64,000 nucleotides of DNA from Symsagittifera roscoffensis (Eukaryota; Xenacoelomorpha; Acoela; Convolutidae). Both the position numbers and the translations under genes were made by a program. Shown here piece after piece: positions 24,681 through 37,662 of this stretch (position 1 is its first letter; each line of letters opens with the position of its first letter). The stretch is taken from NCBI RefSeq assembly GCF_963678635.1, contig NC_087070.1:992001-1056000 (forward strand), given 5' to 3'. Under the pieces are notes generated by a model. That model did no database searches. It was not told where the DNA came from and saw only the letters and a program-made list of their open reading frames with translations.

Positions 24681-27600
24681 TGCGCCAATTCGCAGAATCT
24701 TTGTTTCACCTTTTCAGCTTCACCAAGAACAAGCACTGGTACGAGTTAATTACAAGTGGTCGTTGTCAAGTCTATATCGTTGGCTTTTTCTCAATAAATG
24801 CCTAATGTTCAGGAAACCGTTCCGACTTTTATGTTTTATGCCTATTTAAGACAATTTTCTGATATTTCAGTTAGTTCTGGCCTCATTGCGTGCTTGTCAT
24901 TGATATAAACGACATTTTAAGTGATAGCAAGCACATTGTTTTCTTATTTTACCCAAAAAAAGTGAAATTTTCCCTATTTTCTTATTGCTCTTAGACAGTT
25001 TTTTTTGTGAAATTTGTAATTTCAGTTGATGTCTTTGCACTTGGTTTCTAATGCTCAAAATTCAGGTAAAAACTTTCGAACTTTTTTCTCGATTTTGATC
25101 TCACAAATATTTTCTAGATTCAAAATACCTCGTGAAGCAGTGTTTCAAAGTCGCTTTCCGTATTAGTTATGAAATTAAATCTATTATTAAAAACCTTAGA
25201 AAGAACCAATTTTCTAAAGTCTGAACTAATATACCAGCGTGTAAGTCTTTCTGGAATAATTAGGGTGAGACAAGTTTGAGAGCATTTCAGTTTTGGAGAC
25301 CTGTGCTTTTTGTATCAATGAACAACTGAGTTTTAGAGCACTTTTTTCATTTGATTGTCTCTTTTCAAAAATCATGAGAAAAACACAAATTCAAACTTTG
25401 ACTATTGCAATCTTCAAATATATAAAACGGGTTTCCAAAAAGGGCAATTATGATAATAGAGAGAATGTGAAACATAAAAATCTGAAATAAAATAAAATCG
25501 GAATGAAATCACACCACAAAGATTTTGAGGAGATTGAATAAATTGAGTTCTGAAATTATTAAACTGTGTTAAATTTGGAGAAAAAGCAAAGTGAAAAAAC
25601 CTTGTATGTAACCACATAAAATAGAAATTTTTAGGAGACCAAAAAAAATTTTCGTTGTAAGGTATTGAACAATAGTAAAAATCGAAGTTTTGGAAAGTAG
25701 GCAGATGTTTTTTTCAACGCTATTTCAAAGTTATGAAAAAGTCCTTGATTGTTTGAAAATTGCAAGATAAAAAAGAAGATAAGATTAATTTATAAAGAAA
25801 AGCAAAATCGGAATGTTAGGTAATGTTAGATCGCATCCGGTTTTTTTTGAAAGAGTGAAAAATTAATAAAGCATGTGTTGGATTTATGATTGACACAAAT
25901 GCAACAAGTTTTTCTAAAAATTGTAGTTAAACAGTCATTTTTAAGTGAGTTTATTATTAGTAACATTTATATGGCTAAGTAATTTTACATTGCCAACATG
26001 CTGCCGGTTTGCAACAAAAAGCTCAATCGGTAGGACTCTAGATTTTTTTTCTGAGAAATTCAATTTTAATTGTTTTATAATCGCTCAGTTTTATATCAAT
26101 TGTGAATGATTTTAATTTCACCTTTTCTTTTTCTGAAACAATTCTTGACAGTTTTTTCAAGCTTTAAAAAATCATTAAATTTTGATTGAGTATTTAATTT
26201 TTTTCGATACTTTTCAGTTCTGAATGCAATCAAACTCAAATTTTTCAATTTTTTAAATTATTCAGATTTTAATGATTAGAAAAAAGTTCGTCGATACTGT
26301 TAACGAGCAGAAAACAGTTTATAAAGATTTCATTTTTTATAAAGTTAGAGGTAAAGTAAAATTATAAGCAAAGGTATAAGCAAAGAATAAAAATTGATTC
26401 AAAATTTTGCTCAGTTAGCGTTCGTTATACTTAATGTGCTTAAATGTTTGACTTATTATGAAAGCTTTCTAAATTGTGTGCCGTGTTTTAACCTTATCGA
26501 TTGCACATTTTATCCATAAATTTTTTCCTTTCATCAAAATTGATTATTTTTTTTTGAAGAATTCTAAATCATATTTAAAGGATCCGTTTAAGTTTAAGAA
26601 TTGCTACTTCTTTCTTGATATGAAAAGAAAGCAGATTGTATATTCTAATATTAGCGAGCCAAATTTTGCAACCGACTCATACCTTGGTTTGCTAATATTA
26701 TAACTAACTCTTTATTTTTCTTTTCATACCAAACAAGAAGAGATTTTCAAAAAACCAAACAAAAAGATTTTCAATGTTATACTGCACAGATTCTGTCATA
26801 AAATTTGTCAAAAAAATAATCAAATAATAATCAAATCGGCAGTATTTCGATGTTAGATTGCACAAATTCCGTCTTAAAAAGCAAAAAGTAGCAATTTGTT
26901 TTTGAGTTTTTGGTTATTTGATTCGTAGAATTTTGAGAGAGGCTGACATCTCGGAAAAAAAATAATTTTTCTTGTGACCAATTGAAGTAAAAATATGGGA
27001 TATCAAAGGGCAACAAAACTTATGAGAAGTTAATTCATTCAACCTGAAAACAATCTTTAGCTCTGCCATTGACAATTCTGTAAATTAAAAATTTCGAAGC
27101 TCAACAAAACGAGTCCATCATACGTTAGGTAACTTGATCAAATTAGCAAGTGAAAAATCTAACTAACAGACAATGGAAAAAGGTCGATGAAATTATATTC
27201 TTTTTTTTTTTCAAGAGTGACTGTGTTTTGATATGACGAACCTAACTTGAGAAAACTGCACGAATAGGTAAGTTTTTTGTTATGCTCATTAATCTGAAAA
27301 GCAATATCGGATTTCAAATTAGAAATCATTCATTTATTTAGCACCATTTGCACTTTAGTTTTGAAAACTTATTTCCGTGTTCTCGGAATGGAATTCTTGC
27401 ACGAAATCATGCAAAAACATTATTCTTGTTTGTTTTTGCAAGTTGTTAGCAAAATTTGTTCTCAATGGGTAAGGTTCTTGCAATATTTCTACTCCATTTG
27501 CAAAAAATAATCAAAAATTTTATGTTTTTAAATGATTTTTGCGGTTTTTGGTTTGTCAGCGCTTTTCAAAGTTTCTGCTAGTGTAGCAGATTCTTAGCAA

Positions 27601-30549
27601 AATCTAACTGCGGATATTAAAGGGTTAGATTTCGCCTAAGCGAATGGAAGATAAGAAAACTGCACGAATACATGCAAAACCAAAGTTCTGAAAAATAAAT
27701 TCACCAATTTTGAATTAAATAAAAATAGTACAGGTATTTCACACGTAAACTAACCATAAAAAAGATTATTGGCAAAACTAGATGTTTGAGCAAAACGCAT
27801 AAATAATGAATAGTCAGTGAAAGTCTTACGAGGTCAGAGGAGCGCACATCTTTCAATGTTCTTGCAAAATTTTGCGCTCTCCAATTGACCAACACAAAAA
27901 AACCTTAAGGTTGATAAATATTCTTATTAATTCAGTTTTTCCGTCTGCACTTTTCTGCATTAAAATAAAATTTTTACTGTTAGTAAGAGTTTTTGTAATA
28001 CATATTTTTCAATATTCTTGCAAGACTTGCAATCCTACCCAAAAATCTCGGAAAAAATGCATTTCTAAGTACACTGAGGTAAATTGTCTTCAATTTTAAT
28101 GTCTTTATATTCGAATGTGTTTTAATTTTTTTTGTCTTTTTTGTGTCATAGGCAAAATTAGTTACCCTAAAAGAGCATCAGAAATGATCGAGTATTATTT
28201 CATTTTAAAAACTTTTCAGACGTGATTCGATCGACGTTAATTTTTTTTAAGAATCACCCAGTTTCGAGAAAAAAATGGAATAAAATTTTGTGTTTTTAGT
28301 ACGGTTTATTTTACAAAAAATGTTATTTAAATAAAAAAAATTGATTTTACTGAACAAAAAAGTGTTTTGCAAGCTTCGTTTAGATTGTGCAGAAACTGGA
28401 AAATTTTTCTAATAAAATTTTTCTAAACTTTTTCAATTTTTGTTGCTATTCAATGTTTGAAGACAACTCTTACCAATTATGTCTTATGTATTGATTATTT
28501 TTTTAGCGCTTTTAAACATTCGCAACACATCACGCACAAGAAAAAGCACTTTTTTTAAGAAAAAAAACTTTTTGGTTACTTGCATAGCAACCGGCTATCA
28601 TTATTTATCAGTTCTTTACCTCAAGTTCATGCCAACAAATTTAAACTCTTTCTGAATAGTCTTTAGTTAACAGACAAAACAATCAGGGTAACACGATCAT
28701 TATTCTTGTTCAAAGACTGTTTTTTTTTAAATTATTATTTACGACTTTCAAGAGTTTAATTTTGCCTGCCTTACAGACAATATTGAAAAAGGTCTGGCAT
28801 AAATTTAGGCTGATTAATGAAGAAAGTACCTTCCTACCAGTAGTTTCATAAGCAGTTGATGCCTTTGGGCTGTCAATCATTAATTAAGACCGCATGGTTC
28901 AATTTAGAATTTACAAAATATGAAAATATGACGAATTGTCGCTTTCGACCAATTGTTGTTTTTGACGACCTGACTTCTCAAGATTAGATATCAAAAATAG
29001 TTACGTTAATATGTGAAGACTTTTCTTACCTTCTGATCTGATTATGCATTCTCCGCTAAACCTTTTCAACTTCTCTGAAAAAAGTTATCACATAACTCCA
29101 AATAACACTAGATTGGCACCAATTGAGTACAATAAAATAACGAAAAAGGTAAAGGTTCAAACGAGTTAAAGCTTCTTCAAAGAATATATCTAGTAAATAT
29201 TGAAAAAAAAAATTGCAACAACTGAAAGTAGAATAGCGAAAAAATCTAGACATTAGTTTTACTTTGATTAATCGCTGACACATAAACAAAAGTCTTTTAT
29301 TTCAGTTTGAGAAAAGATGTTCATAATTGGGATGATTTATAGGAAGAACTACCGAATTGGCTTCGTTAAAATCAATTTCATTCGAATCGAAGAAATTTCG
29401 CGAGGTCGGAGTTTTATTCTCTAAGGCTCACTTCTTACATACACGGGTTAACTCATTGAATTAAACGCAGCGGGCAATTAGTTCAAAAAGTCTCCTTAAT
29501 CTCGAAGACAATTACTGAAAATTTCTAACAACTGCTCTGAAAATTTAATCCCTGAATTGTCTTAATTCGGCAGGCAGTTTAAGAAAAATAATAATGAGTA
29601 CTCTATTCCTGAGGGAATGGTTAAAAATATGGAAATTAAATATTCTAATCATGCTGAGTTGTTATGACAGACATTTTGCCACAAAAGATGTTGCATAAAT
29701 TAACGAAGTTTCATGTACTAAAATTTTATTTTGGACACTATACATTAAATCACACGACTAAATGATCCTTTCAGAAAAAGTGAGTCTGAAATTGAAGGCC
29801 CAAGAAAGGTCATTTTCAAACAAAATGAAGTCTTTTGAAAAATGCCCAGGTAGATATATGGTATATCTAGAAATTAAAACATTCGTGTCCTTGCAAACAC
29901 GGCGCTTAACTCTGAAACAAGACTGCTCGGATATCAAGGCAGAGTCCTGGATGTTATGACAACCATATAATTGGTCGCCAGTGATTTTTGTTTAAGTAAA
30001 CTCTGATAAACTATTAATTTGAAGTGTAAATATCAAAATTCGAAAATTGAAATTAGAGTAGTATAAGGAAAAACAGTGACCAAACAGCCTGATTTCAATT
30101 CGGAGCAATTTTGTGTGACATTTCGTGAAGGTTTTTGTCATCATAGATTAAGTCTTCAAATCTTTAGAGGAATAATTTACAAAGGCTCACAGAGAACTCA
30201 AGATGATTTGAGACCATCCGCTTGGAAACACGTTAACTTCATGAGCGATCTATAATTTTTGTAAGAAAATGATTTGAAATAATTAGGACATAAGAATGGC
30301 TTTCGCAATGAGTTTTTGTCATGGATTACAAAAATGCTATCGTTCAGTTTCCTATTTTAATATTGTCCAGATATTTATCTTACAAAAAAACTGGGGAAGA
30401 AAATATTCATAAATTATAAACTTGCGACTGCCAGTACCAAGTATTGATGTTAAACTTGAATCGTATTGGGAGTTAATTTAACCAATTAGCTAACCTCACT
30501 TTGGAAGGATTTTAAATGCAGGATAAAACTCATAATACAAATAAGCATG

Positions 30550-31198
30550 GCTGGTTGTATATCAGGGCAAACCCTGAATTTTCCGACAGCGCCTCAATCG
30601 GTATTGAACAATTTTTGGCAAGAAAACATTAGAAAATCAAAACTTTTAAACAATATCAAACCTATAGTACGAACATTTTAATTACGAATTCTACACAAAC
30701 GTTCAGTTTGCCTCAATTCAATTTAGAATGATTTTGTAGTTCGGAATATTTCGCTTCTCTTAAAAAAACTGCAGTACGATTTAAGCATTTTGAAAAGTTT
30801 CAATTTTGGCCAATATCAAATATCATGAGTGAACATTTGAATTTTGAAATTAAAATCACTGCTTAGCTTGAGATCATTTAAAATGATTTTGAATTTCAAT
30901 TCGCTGCGCATAAATAATTTGCGTTCAGATTTCAGCGTCATAAAGAAAATCTGCACAGCTCGCATTAATTAATCCAGAGCGCGGCCATTTTTGGATTCGT
31001 CACAACTTCAACTTCACAAAAAGCAATCAAAGGCAAAACTCGTTCTTACATTTGAACTCAAAAAGTCAACATCTTCAAAGGGGTCCAAAAGATTTCGGTA
31101 AAAACTATTATGTATCTTGATTGCCAAATTTTGACTGAAAAATTAAAAAAACACCCCAATTTTATATATTCTGCTTTTCTTCAAAAACTGGAGCAATA
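30550..31198 (-). mobile_element. Helentron-like element, second subfamily, with internal insertion
   Basis: Read on the minus strand it ends in the GAAAATTCAGGGTTTGCCCTGATATA hairpin region, and internally has GCGCATAAATAATTTGCGTT on the plus strand, as in 40728-41170 and 45663-46010. The 5' side (near 31195) is close to GCTCCAGTTTTTGAAGAAAA. The extra length compared with the 440-bp copy at 40728 suggests an insertion near 30740-30890. Divergence is high. Confidence 0.55.
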
Positions 31199-34043
31199 GC
31201 TACGCTTTCAACATCTTATATAAATTTTCAACGCACGGATAAACTTAACAAAAAATAATTACAAGTAAAAAATTTTTCTACGTTTGAAGTCAGGGATGTG
31301 ATACATTCTGTAAGGAACGCAATTTTTGATTAAAAATGCTGTTTTTAAATTCCAAAATTCGTCTGAATAAACAAATAACACAACTGTAAATGTTCCGTAC
31401 TTTTCTTCAAAAGCCCAAACAAAAAAGCAGATAACAAAAAGCAGATAAAAACACAAGTAAATAAACACAATGCACACACAGTAACTATTTACAAAGCTTC
31501 AGCATTGTTTTTTTTTCAAAAACCACAAAACAACGAAACAATTTTGAATAAATGGCAATCAGTTTTTGTTTGAATCCACATTGTTGCCTCAAAAATTTTA
31601 CCATGAACAAAAACAAAAAATTTCAAAAAAAAACAAGTTGGTTGCTTTTTTCTAATGGTCTCTTGTCACAATTAACTTCTGCTTCGAATTTCAAATCAGA
31701 GCAGTGAAGTACACTGAGCAAGCAAGCTCAATAAAATCGTTCATACACAACTTTTGTTAACGTTTAACGTGCAAACTCGTTGGACACGGAGTTTTGCTTT
31801 AGTGGAAGGAAAATTAAATCTAAATTTATTGACTCTCGCCTTTTCTTTAGTAATCGGAACAAATACGAAAAGTATGTAAGTTTGTATGGATGGAACAAAA
31901 CAGTGAACTGAATTGAGACTTCGGTTCTGAATAAGAAGCAGGAAATGCAGAATCATGAACAAGTCAGCTTGTCTGAAGAATCGGAACGCTCTTCAACGTG
32001 TCTGATATAGTATTTGGAAATTTTTTTGAAATGATAGAAAAAATTGACTTTTTTTCAAATCCACATCAAAGTCAAGTTTAAAATAATTTTTTTTTCGATT
32101 AAATTGCTAATTAGACTTTTGGTTAGCGGCCTCGATGTAATTTCCGTTAAAACTAAACACAAACACCCAAACTTTATACAAAAACGGTCAACATTTCATG
32201 TCTTTCAAAAACTTTAACTTTAATATTTGCTAAAATCTGATTAGCCGAAAGTCAAACATTGCTTGAAAAAAATACAAACGAAAACCCACCGAGCTGTTTC
32301 ATTTATTTTGCAAAAACAAGCACCAAATCGCAAATGTTTTACAAATTCAAGGAAACTATGCAGGCATCCTGCTCATATTTGGTAGCCGTTACAAAGAACA
32401 GCGTTATAAGATTTTTAAAATAGTTTTATTTAGAAGCTTGTTTTATTCGATTTTCCGAAAACGATGGAAAACTTTGTGCTTGAGGATTTTTTCTTCAAAA
32501 ACAAATTTTTGCAGTGATGGAAAAAAAAGTTTTTTTTTGTTTTGTCAAAAACCTAATTAAACGGAATTTGGTTATGGTCTATTGAGCTATAGTGATCTAG
32601 CGCTGCGCTATTGAAACCTTGTTAAATGAAGTCAGTCTCCCAAAACAAAACTTTGCAAAATGTGGCCAACAGCGAGTAAATCAACCGAAAATGCGCAAGA
32701 GCCGAAAAACCAGCCAAAATGTAAATGTCACATGATATATAACAAACCAAAACTTATGTCATTTAATCGAAACCATCAAGATTTCTGTAAATGTCACTTA
32801 ATTGTTAAACAACTTTTGTATAACAATTAAGTTTTTTGGATGATTTATTTTGTAGCTGGTTTAAATTTTGGCTGGTTTATATACCATGACGCTCACTAAG
32901 TACAACAGGGGGAAAATAGTTAACAAGATCTAAGTATTCGATACAATGCGATAACAGCTTTTGCAACAATTACAAAAATGTAGTTTTACATTTTCGGTTT
33001 AACGTCAAGTTTATTCTTTTTCTTTCAAACCATGATTTAAAATTGACTGCACTTTTTTTCACACTTTGTTACATTAATTACATCTAATTACATTTAATTA
33101 CATTTCATCTGAAATTAGATTTACCCTGACTATTTTTGACTGTTTGTCATTCTTGACCTGCTAAAAAACTGTATTTTCTGTTTCAATGCTACCAGATAAG
33201 GCAAATCCATTATTATGATGATTTTTATTTTTTAAAGCGTCGCATTTTTTTTTTCATCATGGATAAAAACTGGTCTAAATTCAACTTTTATAGAAATATC
33301 GTAGCAATGGTGATCTTTGTTGGCGAAGATGAAAGTATTTCTTGTTGAGTTGATTATCAGACTTTTCAACCATGCAGTCGAAGTGCTCAGATATCATCTT
33401 TCAGGCTTCAAAAAGAGCCATCTAATTTTATCTAGCCTAAGTTTTTTGTATAGTCACTGTCAAATGATTGGCAATATTGGTGACCTCGCAAATCAATTAG
33501 TCGAAACTGAAGAATTTTAGGTCAACTATTTTTGCAATGATTTTGCGTGTGGAAATAATTAATAAACTGTTGTCAAAATGAGAATTTTCTAGGTTAAATA
33601 ATTTCGTTCAGATTTGTTGACTACTAAAATATAATGCCAAAAATTTGGCATTAACTATAAGACAACGTTTTCTTACAGCTAACCCGGCCCTTTTTCTTTT
33701 TACCCACAACTGTGAAAATTTACAAGTAAAATTTTTGTTCATAGTAAAAGATTAGTCCACTTGCTACAAAATTTTCTGCCTCCTAGTTATAATTGGGAAA
33801 TGACAAACATAAATGGTGTTCATTTTTAACCTTGTAAACCCCTCGTGACAAAACATGCTTTTTTCGTATTTAAAGTAGCGGGAATGAAAAAAATCCTCTA
33901 ATCTTTTTGCCAGCCCCTCATTATATATTTATGTTTAAGATCCTTTTGTTTTCTTCTGATGGCAAATCCCCCCTTACCTTTTAAATAGAGAGTAGTCAAC
34001 TAGAAAAAAAACCATTTCATTTTTTAGAAAATTTGGCGCTAAC

Positions 34044-34364
34044 CTTGGTCTGACCGGGATTCGAACACCACTCTTCCGTCAACTGCCTTGGTCTGGTAGA
34101 ACACAAGGTTCTGAGGAATGCCAACTGCCGCCACTGACTGCCGCCCTCCGCTGCCACCACCGCCGCCGACACTACTGTCGGATAGCACTCGACTATTCGG
34201 GTTGTTAATGCGAGCCGGCGAATAGTCGGTGTTTGGTTCCCATTTCCAGATTATTTTCAAAGGGTGATCGAAATTTTTGTAGAAACATGTCAAGTTTATG
34301 ACGTCATGTTTCATAAACTTCAGTGAACTTTTCCCTGATCCGTACACTTCCTGGGCAGTAGTTG
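34044..34364 (-). CDS. Ig-domain exon carrying the N-terminal Cys and Trp
   Basis: On the minus strand the acceptor is TTGTTTTTATTTACAG and the donor is GACCAAG|GTTAGC. The 321-nt exon is phase 1 at both ends. It encodes TTAQEVYGSGKSSLKFMKHD, VINLTCFYKNFDHPLKIIWK, WEPNTDYSPARINNPNSRVL, a Gly-rich loop (VGGGGGSGG), then NLVFYQTKAVDGRVVFESRS and DQ. The INLTC...IIWKW spacing is the B-strand Cys and C-strand Trp of an Ig fold, and RVVFES looks like a D strand. The second Cys is supplied by the exon at 5681-5824. An open frame continues upstream into a Phe/Leu-rich stretch resembling a signal peptide. It has no ATG, and it is the translated polypyrimidine tract of the acceptor. The signal peptide or preceding domains must therefore be in an upstream exon. 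By phase, 54154-54292 could be that exon, but it encodes no signal peptide. Confidence 0.85.
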
Positions 34365-35232
34365 CTGTAAATAAAAACAAACAGAGTAAATAAAGACAAT
34401 CAAATAACTTCAAATAAAAAGTAACAAAATACACAAGCAGTAAAATACAATCGGTAAAATAATCAATTAAATTAACTGCTAAAAAACATTATAAGAACAC
34501 GATTAAATTAGGGTAAGGTTTCATTTGCTTAATTAGTTAATAAGTAATAAAGGCGAAGTTAAATTTACGGAAGGAAGATCAAAAAAGAGCAGGCGTTTCT
34601 ATTTTTCATAAGCTCTAATCAAAATGAACCGGCTTTTTCTGATGATGAAAAAATGCCATGACTTTTGCACCACACCATAGCTCTTCATTTTGCGTTTTGT
34701 GTTTATAATCTAAATAAAAAAGATGGAAAAAAATACTACGGGCAATACAAATTCCCTCATGCTATGAAATGAAGTATCGAATTTCTCTGTTGGAATTTAA
34801 GCTTCGAAATAGCTATAATTTGGGACAGAATGAAAAATTGATAAAACTTACAGAAAGAAACACATTAGATCAACTCAAAGGCAGACGTTAAATCATCTCG
34901 AAAACGTTGCTCCAGAAAATATCGATATCTAGAATGCTCCCTCCTAACTAAAATGACTAAAAACCAAAAAGTATATCAATTTTTTCTTTAAAAAAATCCA
35001 ATACACAGGAAAAATTAAAACTCAGACAACTCTCAGTGAAATCTAATAAATCGATAGTATTGATTTGTAAACGGACTTGGCCAGCTTGTTTTTGTTGACA
35101 TTTTTTTGGCAGTAAAAATGGACTATTTCCTATTTTCGCATAAAAAGGAACGTATTTCCAAGATCCCTTCATTGAATACCTCGCAAACAAAACACATTAA
35201 CTATGAATTCAAAAATTGATCAAACAAACTAG
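34365..35232. other. non-coding, no gene seen
   Basis: AT-rich upstream intron or flank of the Ig exon. The open frame on the minus strand near 34957-35190 lacks exon signals. Confidence 0.4.
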
Positions 35233-35770
35233 AGATCCATCAGCTTATTATCTAGTTTTAGTAAAGGGCTTGACAAAATTCAAAACTCAAGACTGATCTT
35301 CTTCATTGGTAAATACAAAAGTCTACATCGTGAACAAATTGGCTTGAGAAAAAACATTCATGTACTCATGCGATAATCAAAATTATGGAACATGAGAAAA
35401 GTAATCGACCATAACGAGTACAGTTTGGCTCAATTTTTTGATTTTCAAAAAGCTTTTAATACAGTTTTCCATGAACTTTGCAAACTATGGTTTCATAGAA
35501 AAAACTGAATCAATTTTAAATGATTATTTAAGAAACTGTCAACAAAAGTCATGAAAATATTCAGTATACAAAAAATCAATTCTGGAGTCCCACAGGCTTA
35601 TTCTTTGCTCATTTTTGCTTTTTTTGCTTCATATAATTAATATCCTGAGTGTTTCGAAAATGTCAAAAATAGCATTGTTTGCTGATGAAATCACTCTGGT
35701 TATATCTGAAAAAACTTGCCCTCTCTTACACAAAACAAGCAAGGGTTGCGAATTAAACGTTTTTTATTGA
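35233..35770 (+). pseudogene. decayed LINE reverse transcriptase
   Basis: Three same-strand blocks occur in the correct order for a non-LTR reverse transcriptase. First is RSISLLSSFSKGLDKIQNSR with EQIGLRKN (the YRPISLLS...E..GFRK block). Next is FFDFQKAFNTVFHELCKLW (the DFxKAFDTVxH block, holding the first catalytic Asp). Then come INSGVPQAYSLL (SGVPQGSxLGP) and KIALFADEITLVIS, where the usual F/YADD is FADE. Several in-frame stops and at least one frame change separate the blocks, and the second Asp of the catalytic pair is Glu. The element is therefore dead. The 5' endonuclease part and the 3' end were not recognised. It is not the same orientation as the relic at 24425-24680. Confidence 0.87.
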
Positions 35771-35964
35771 AAAAATCAATTAAACGGCGTTTTTTTAATA
35801 AAAAACATGATTTATTGTTTTTTACAGTTTGTTCAGCTCTAACATTCTGCCCTCACACCGATGGTCTAACAGATATGCGACAAGCAGTCAGATAATCATC
35901 TCTTCTTTTTGCTACAAGGTTAGTGCAACATCAATTAGTGCTCATTAAGGTGCGACATTGTAGA

Positions 35965-36036
35965 GATCGAGCCGGCTCAATAAGGGAAGAAGGCTCATTC
36001 CCCTATCGCAGCGGTTCGACTCCCAGACGATGCTAG
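35965..36036 (+). pseudogene. tRNA-like sequence (Met-type anticodon loop) or SINE head
   Basis: CGGCTCAATAAGG at 35972-35984 resembles a pol III A box. GGTTCGACTCC at 36013-36023 is a perfect B-box match. The 41-base spacing is close to the tRNA norm, and TTTTTT follows at 36037-36042, as in a pol III terminator. Between the boxes CTCATTC would be an anticodon loop with CAT. However the T stem pairs at only two of five positions, and the D and acceptor stems do not pair well. It is most likely a degenerate tRNA pseudogene or a tRNA-derived SINE. Confidence 0.45.
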
Positions 36037-36042
36037 TTTTTT

Positions 36043-37662
36043 GCGTTAAATGTCATAAAATAATAAACACTGTTTTTTTATTTTCTGTTTTAAAACGTGT
36101 TTTTTGCCATGTTTTAAGACATGTTTCAAAACATTCCCAACTCTGCCAAACATGAAATGAAAAATTTATAAAACTGCTGCGCATCGAACAATTTTTTTTC
36201 ATAGCTGAAACAATGAATTTCGAAAAAAAAGTAGTGACAACATTCCTCATTCCTTTGCCATTTTTTAATGAAACATTGTAATATCAAACATCATTCGAGA
36301 CCTTGGAGTTCAAAACTTTTTCTAAACTTAGTTTTCAGAAGAAAGTGTTTTCACATGACTGTTGATTTTGCTTTTTAAGGAGTCAGATCTGTATCAAGTT
36401 ACTTCTGTATCCTCAAAAAAAAATAAGTTTGTCTTTTTTGTGTTTTTTAGAGTATTTAAACCTTTGGCACATTACAAAACTAAAAACACAAGTTTCGGAA
36501 AAAAATGATTAAGTGCTGATTAAGTTTCCATCTACAGTAGCGTAACAAAATGCTCCCCTACATTTTGGTAGCCAAATTTCTCCATTTAGCACAATTTTAA
36601 GACATTCATTTTTGTTTCTTTAGCCTTAAAAAACTTCAAAAGGAGCTTTTGATGCCAAATGCGCTACGTTTGGGGGGTGATCCCTCTCAGTAAAAGATAT
36701 TGGGACAAACACACGGATGCTTTTAGAAGCTGTTTCAAAAACACATTTTTTATAAGGGTTTTAACTGAGCTTGAAAAATCAGTTCGCATGGTTTCATACC
36801 TTGCGTAACTTAATCTGCAAAACCTCAGGGATTCCTCAGAATTAAATCAATAACAATTCAGAGCTCGGACCTTTGCTCCGAATGATGGACAGTTTCTCGC
36901 CATATTATTAAAAACTGGGTTCCTGTGGGACTCGAGGAACTTTTCCCAGTATAAAGATTTAACCTTTTGAAGTCACACGACAAACTAAAAATCATTTTTT
37001 TTACACTGACAGGACGCGATATATGCTGATTGAACCAATATCGCATTTTCCGAAATCATTTAGGCCGAAAAAGTTTTTGGAGCAAATAAAAACTAAAAAG
37101 AAACACTTCAAAGCTTACTTCATTTCCAGGAAATTTGCTCAAGCCAGAAGAAAAAGCATGTTTTGAAAAGAAGCTGACAAAAATTCTCCCATTAGAAAAT
37201 CATTTTAAGAAAAGCAGTTCCTGGTCAGTATCGAGCACATAATTTTAATGGTCCCAAGCATATACGTTACCTCCAAAATCAACATGTTGAATTGATACCT
37301 CAAACTTCACACACTAGGGAAATAAACTGAGCAAGTGGTTGAGTGATTTTGTTTATATTTAAGTTAAATTCATCAAGTTTCTAAGTCGATAAACTACGTT
37401 CCGATTTTCTATCGCTTAATTACTGTAAGCAATACAGTCTGTCGAACATTCAAAAATATCGAAATTGTTCACCAAGTGTGTCAAAATAATAAAAAAAATT
37501 TTTTTTGAAAAGCGTTTGACACTTTTCATCTTTTTTTCTAATAATTATACAGAGGTATCAACAGAGTGAATTATGTTGATCAAAAACTCTTCTTCAAATT
37601 CAATGGTTCCCATATAGTACCTTAAAACTATATTGAAGAACATTTGAAAAATAAACCGACAG
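36043..37662. other. non-coding, no gene seen
   Basis: AT-rich with short open stretches, for example a Lys-rich one near 37040-37160, and no exon signals or recognisable motifs. Possibly intron or intergenic. Confidence 0.4.

Larger units (their letters stand above)
7937..34043 (-). other. 26-kb intron of the Ig gene, repeat-filled
   Basis: This is the interval between the Ser-rich exon and the first Ig exon, if no unseen exon lies between. It holds Helentron-like copies, two complete hAT-type MITEs, an inverted-repeat element, a LINE relic and the assembly gap, each listed separately. The sub-intervals 9614-12021, 14666-16757, 17658-20549, 24681-30549 and 31199-34043 show nothing beyond AT-rich sequence, homopolymers and small direct repeats. 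One example of the latter is AGAAAACTGCACGAATA near 27250 and again near 27655. Confidence 0.5.

Noticed and set aside
34050-34075. Minus-strand TTCGAATCCCGGTCAGACC resembling a tRNA 3' half
   Set aside because: It lies in the coding part of the Ig exon just before the donor; no matching 5' half.
34365-34434. Signal-peptide-like Phe/Leu-rich stretch before the Ig exon
   Set aside because: There is no ATG in frame and it coincides with the pyrimidine tract of a good acceptor, so it is intron.
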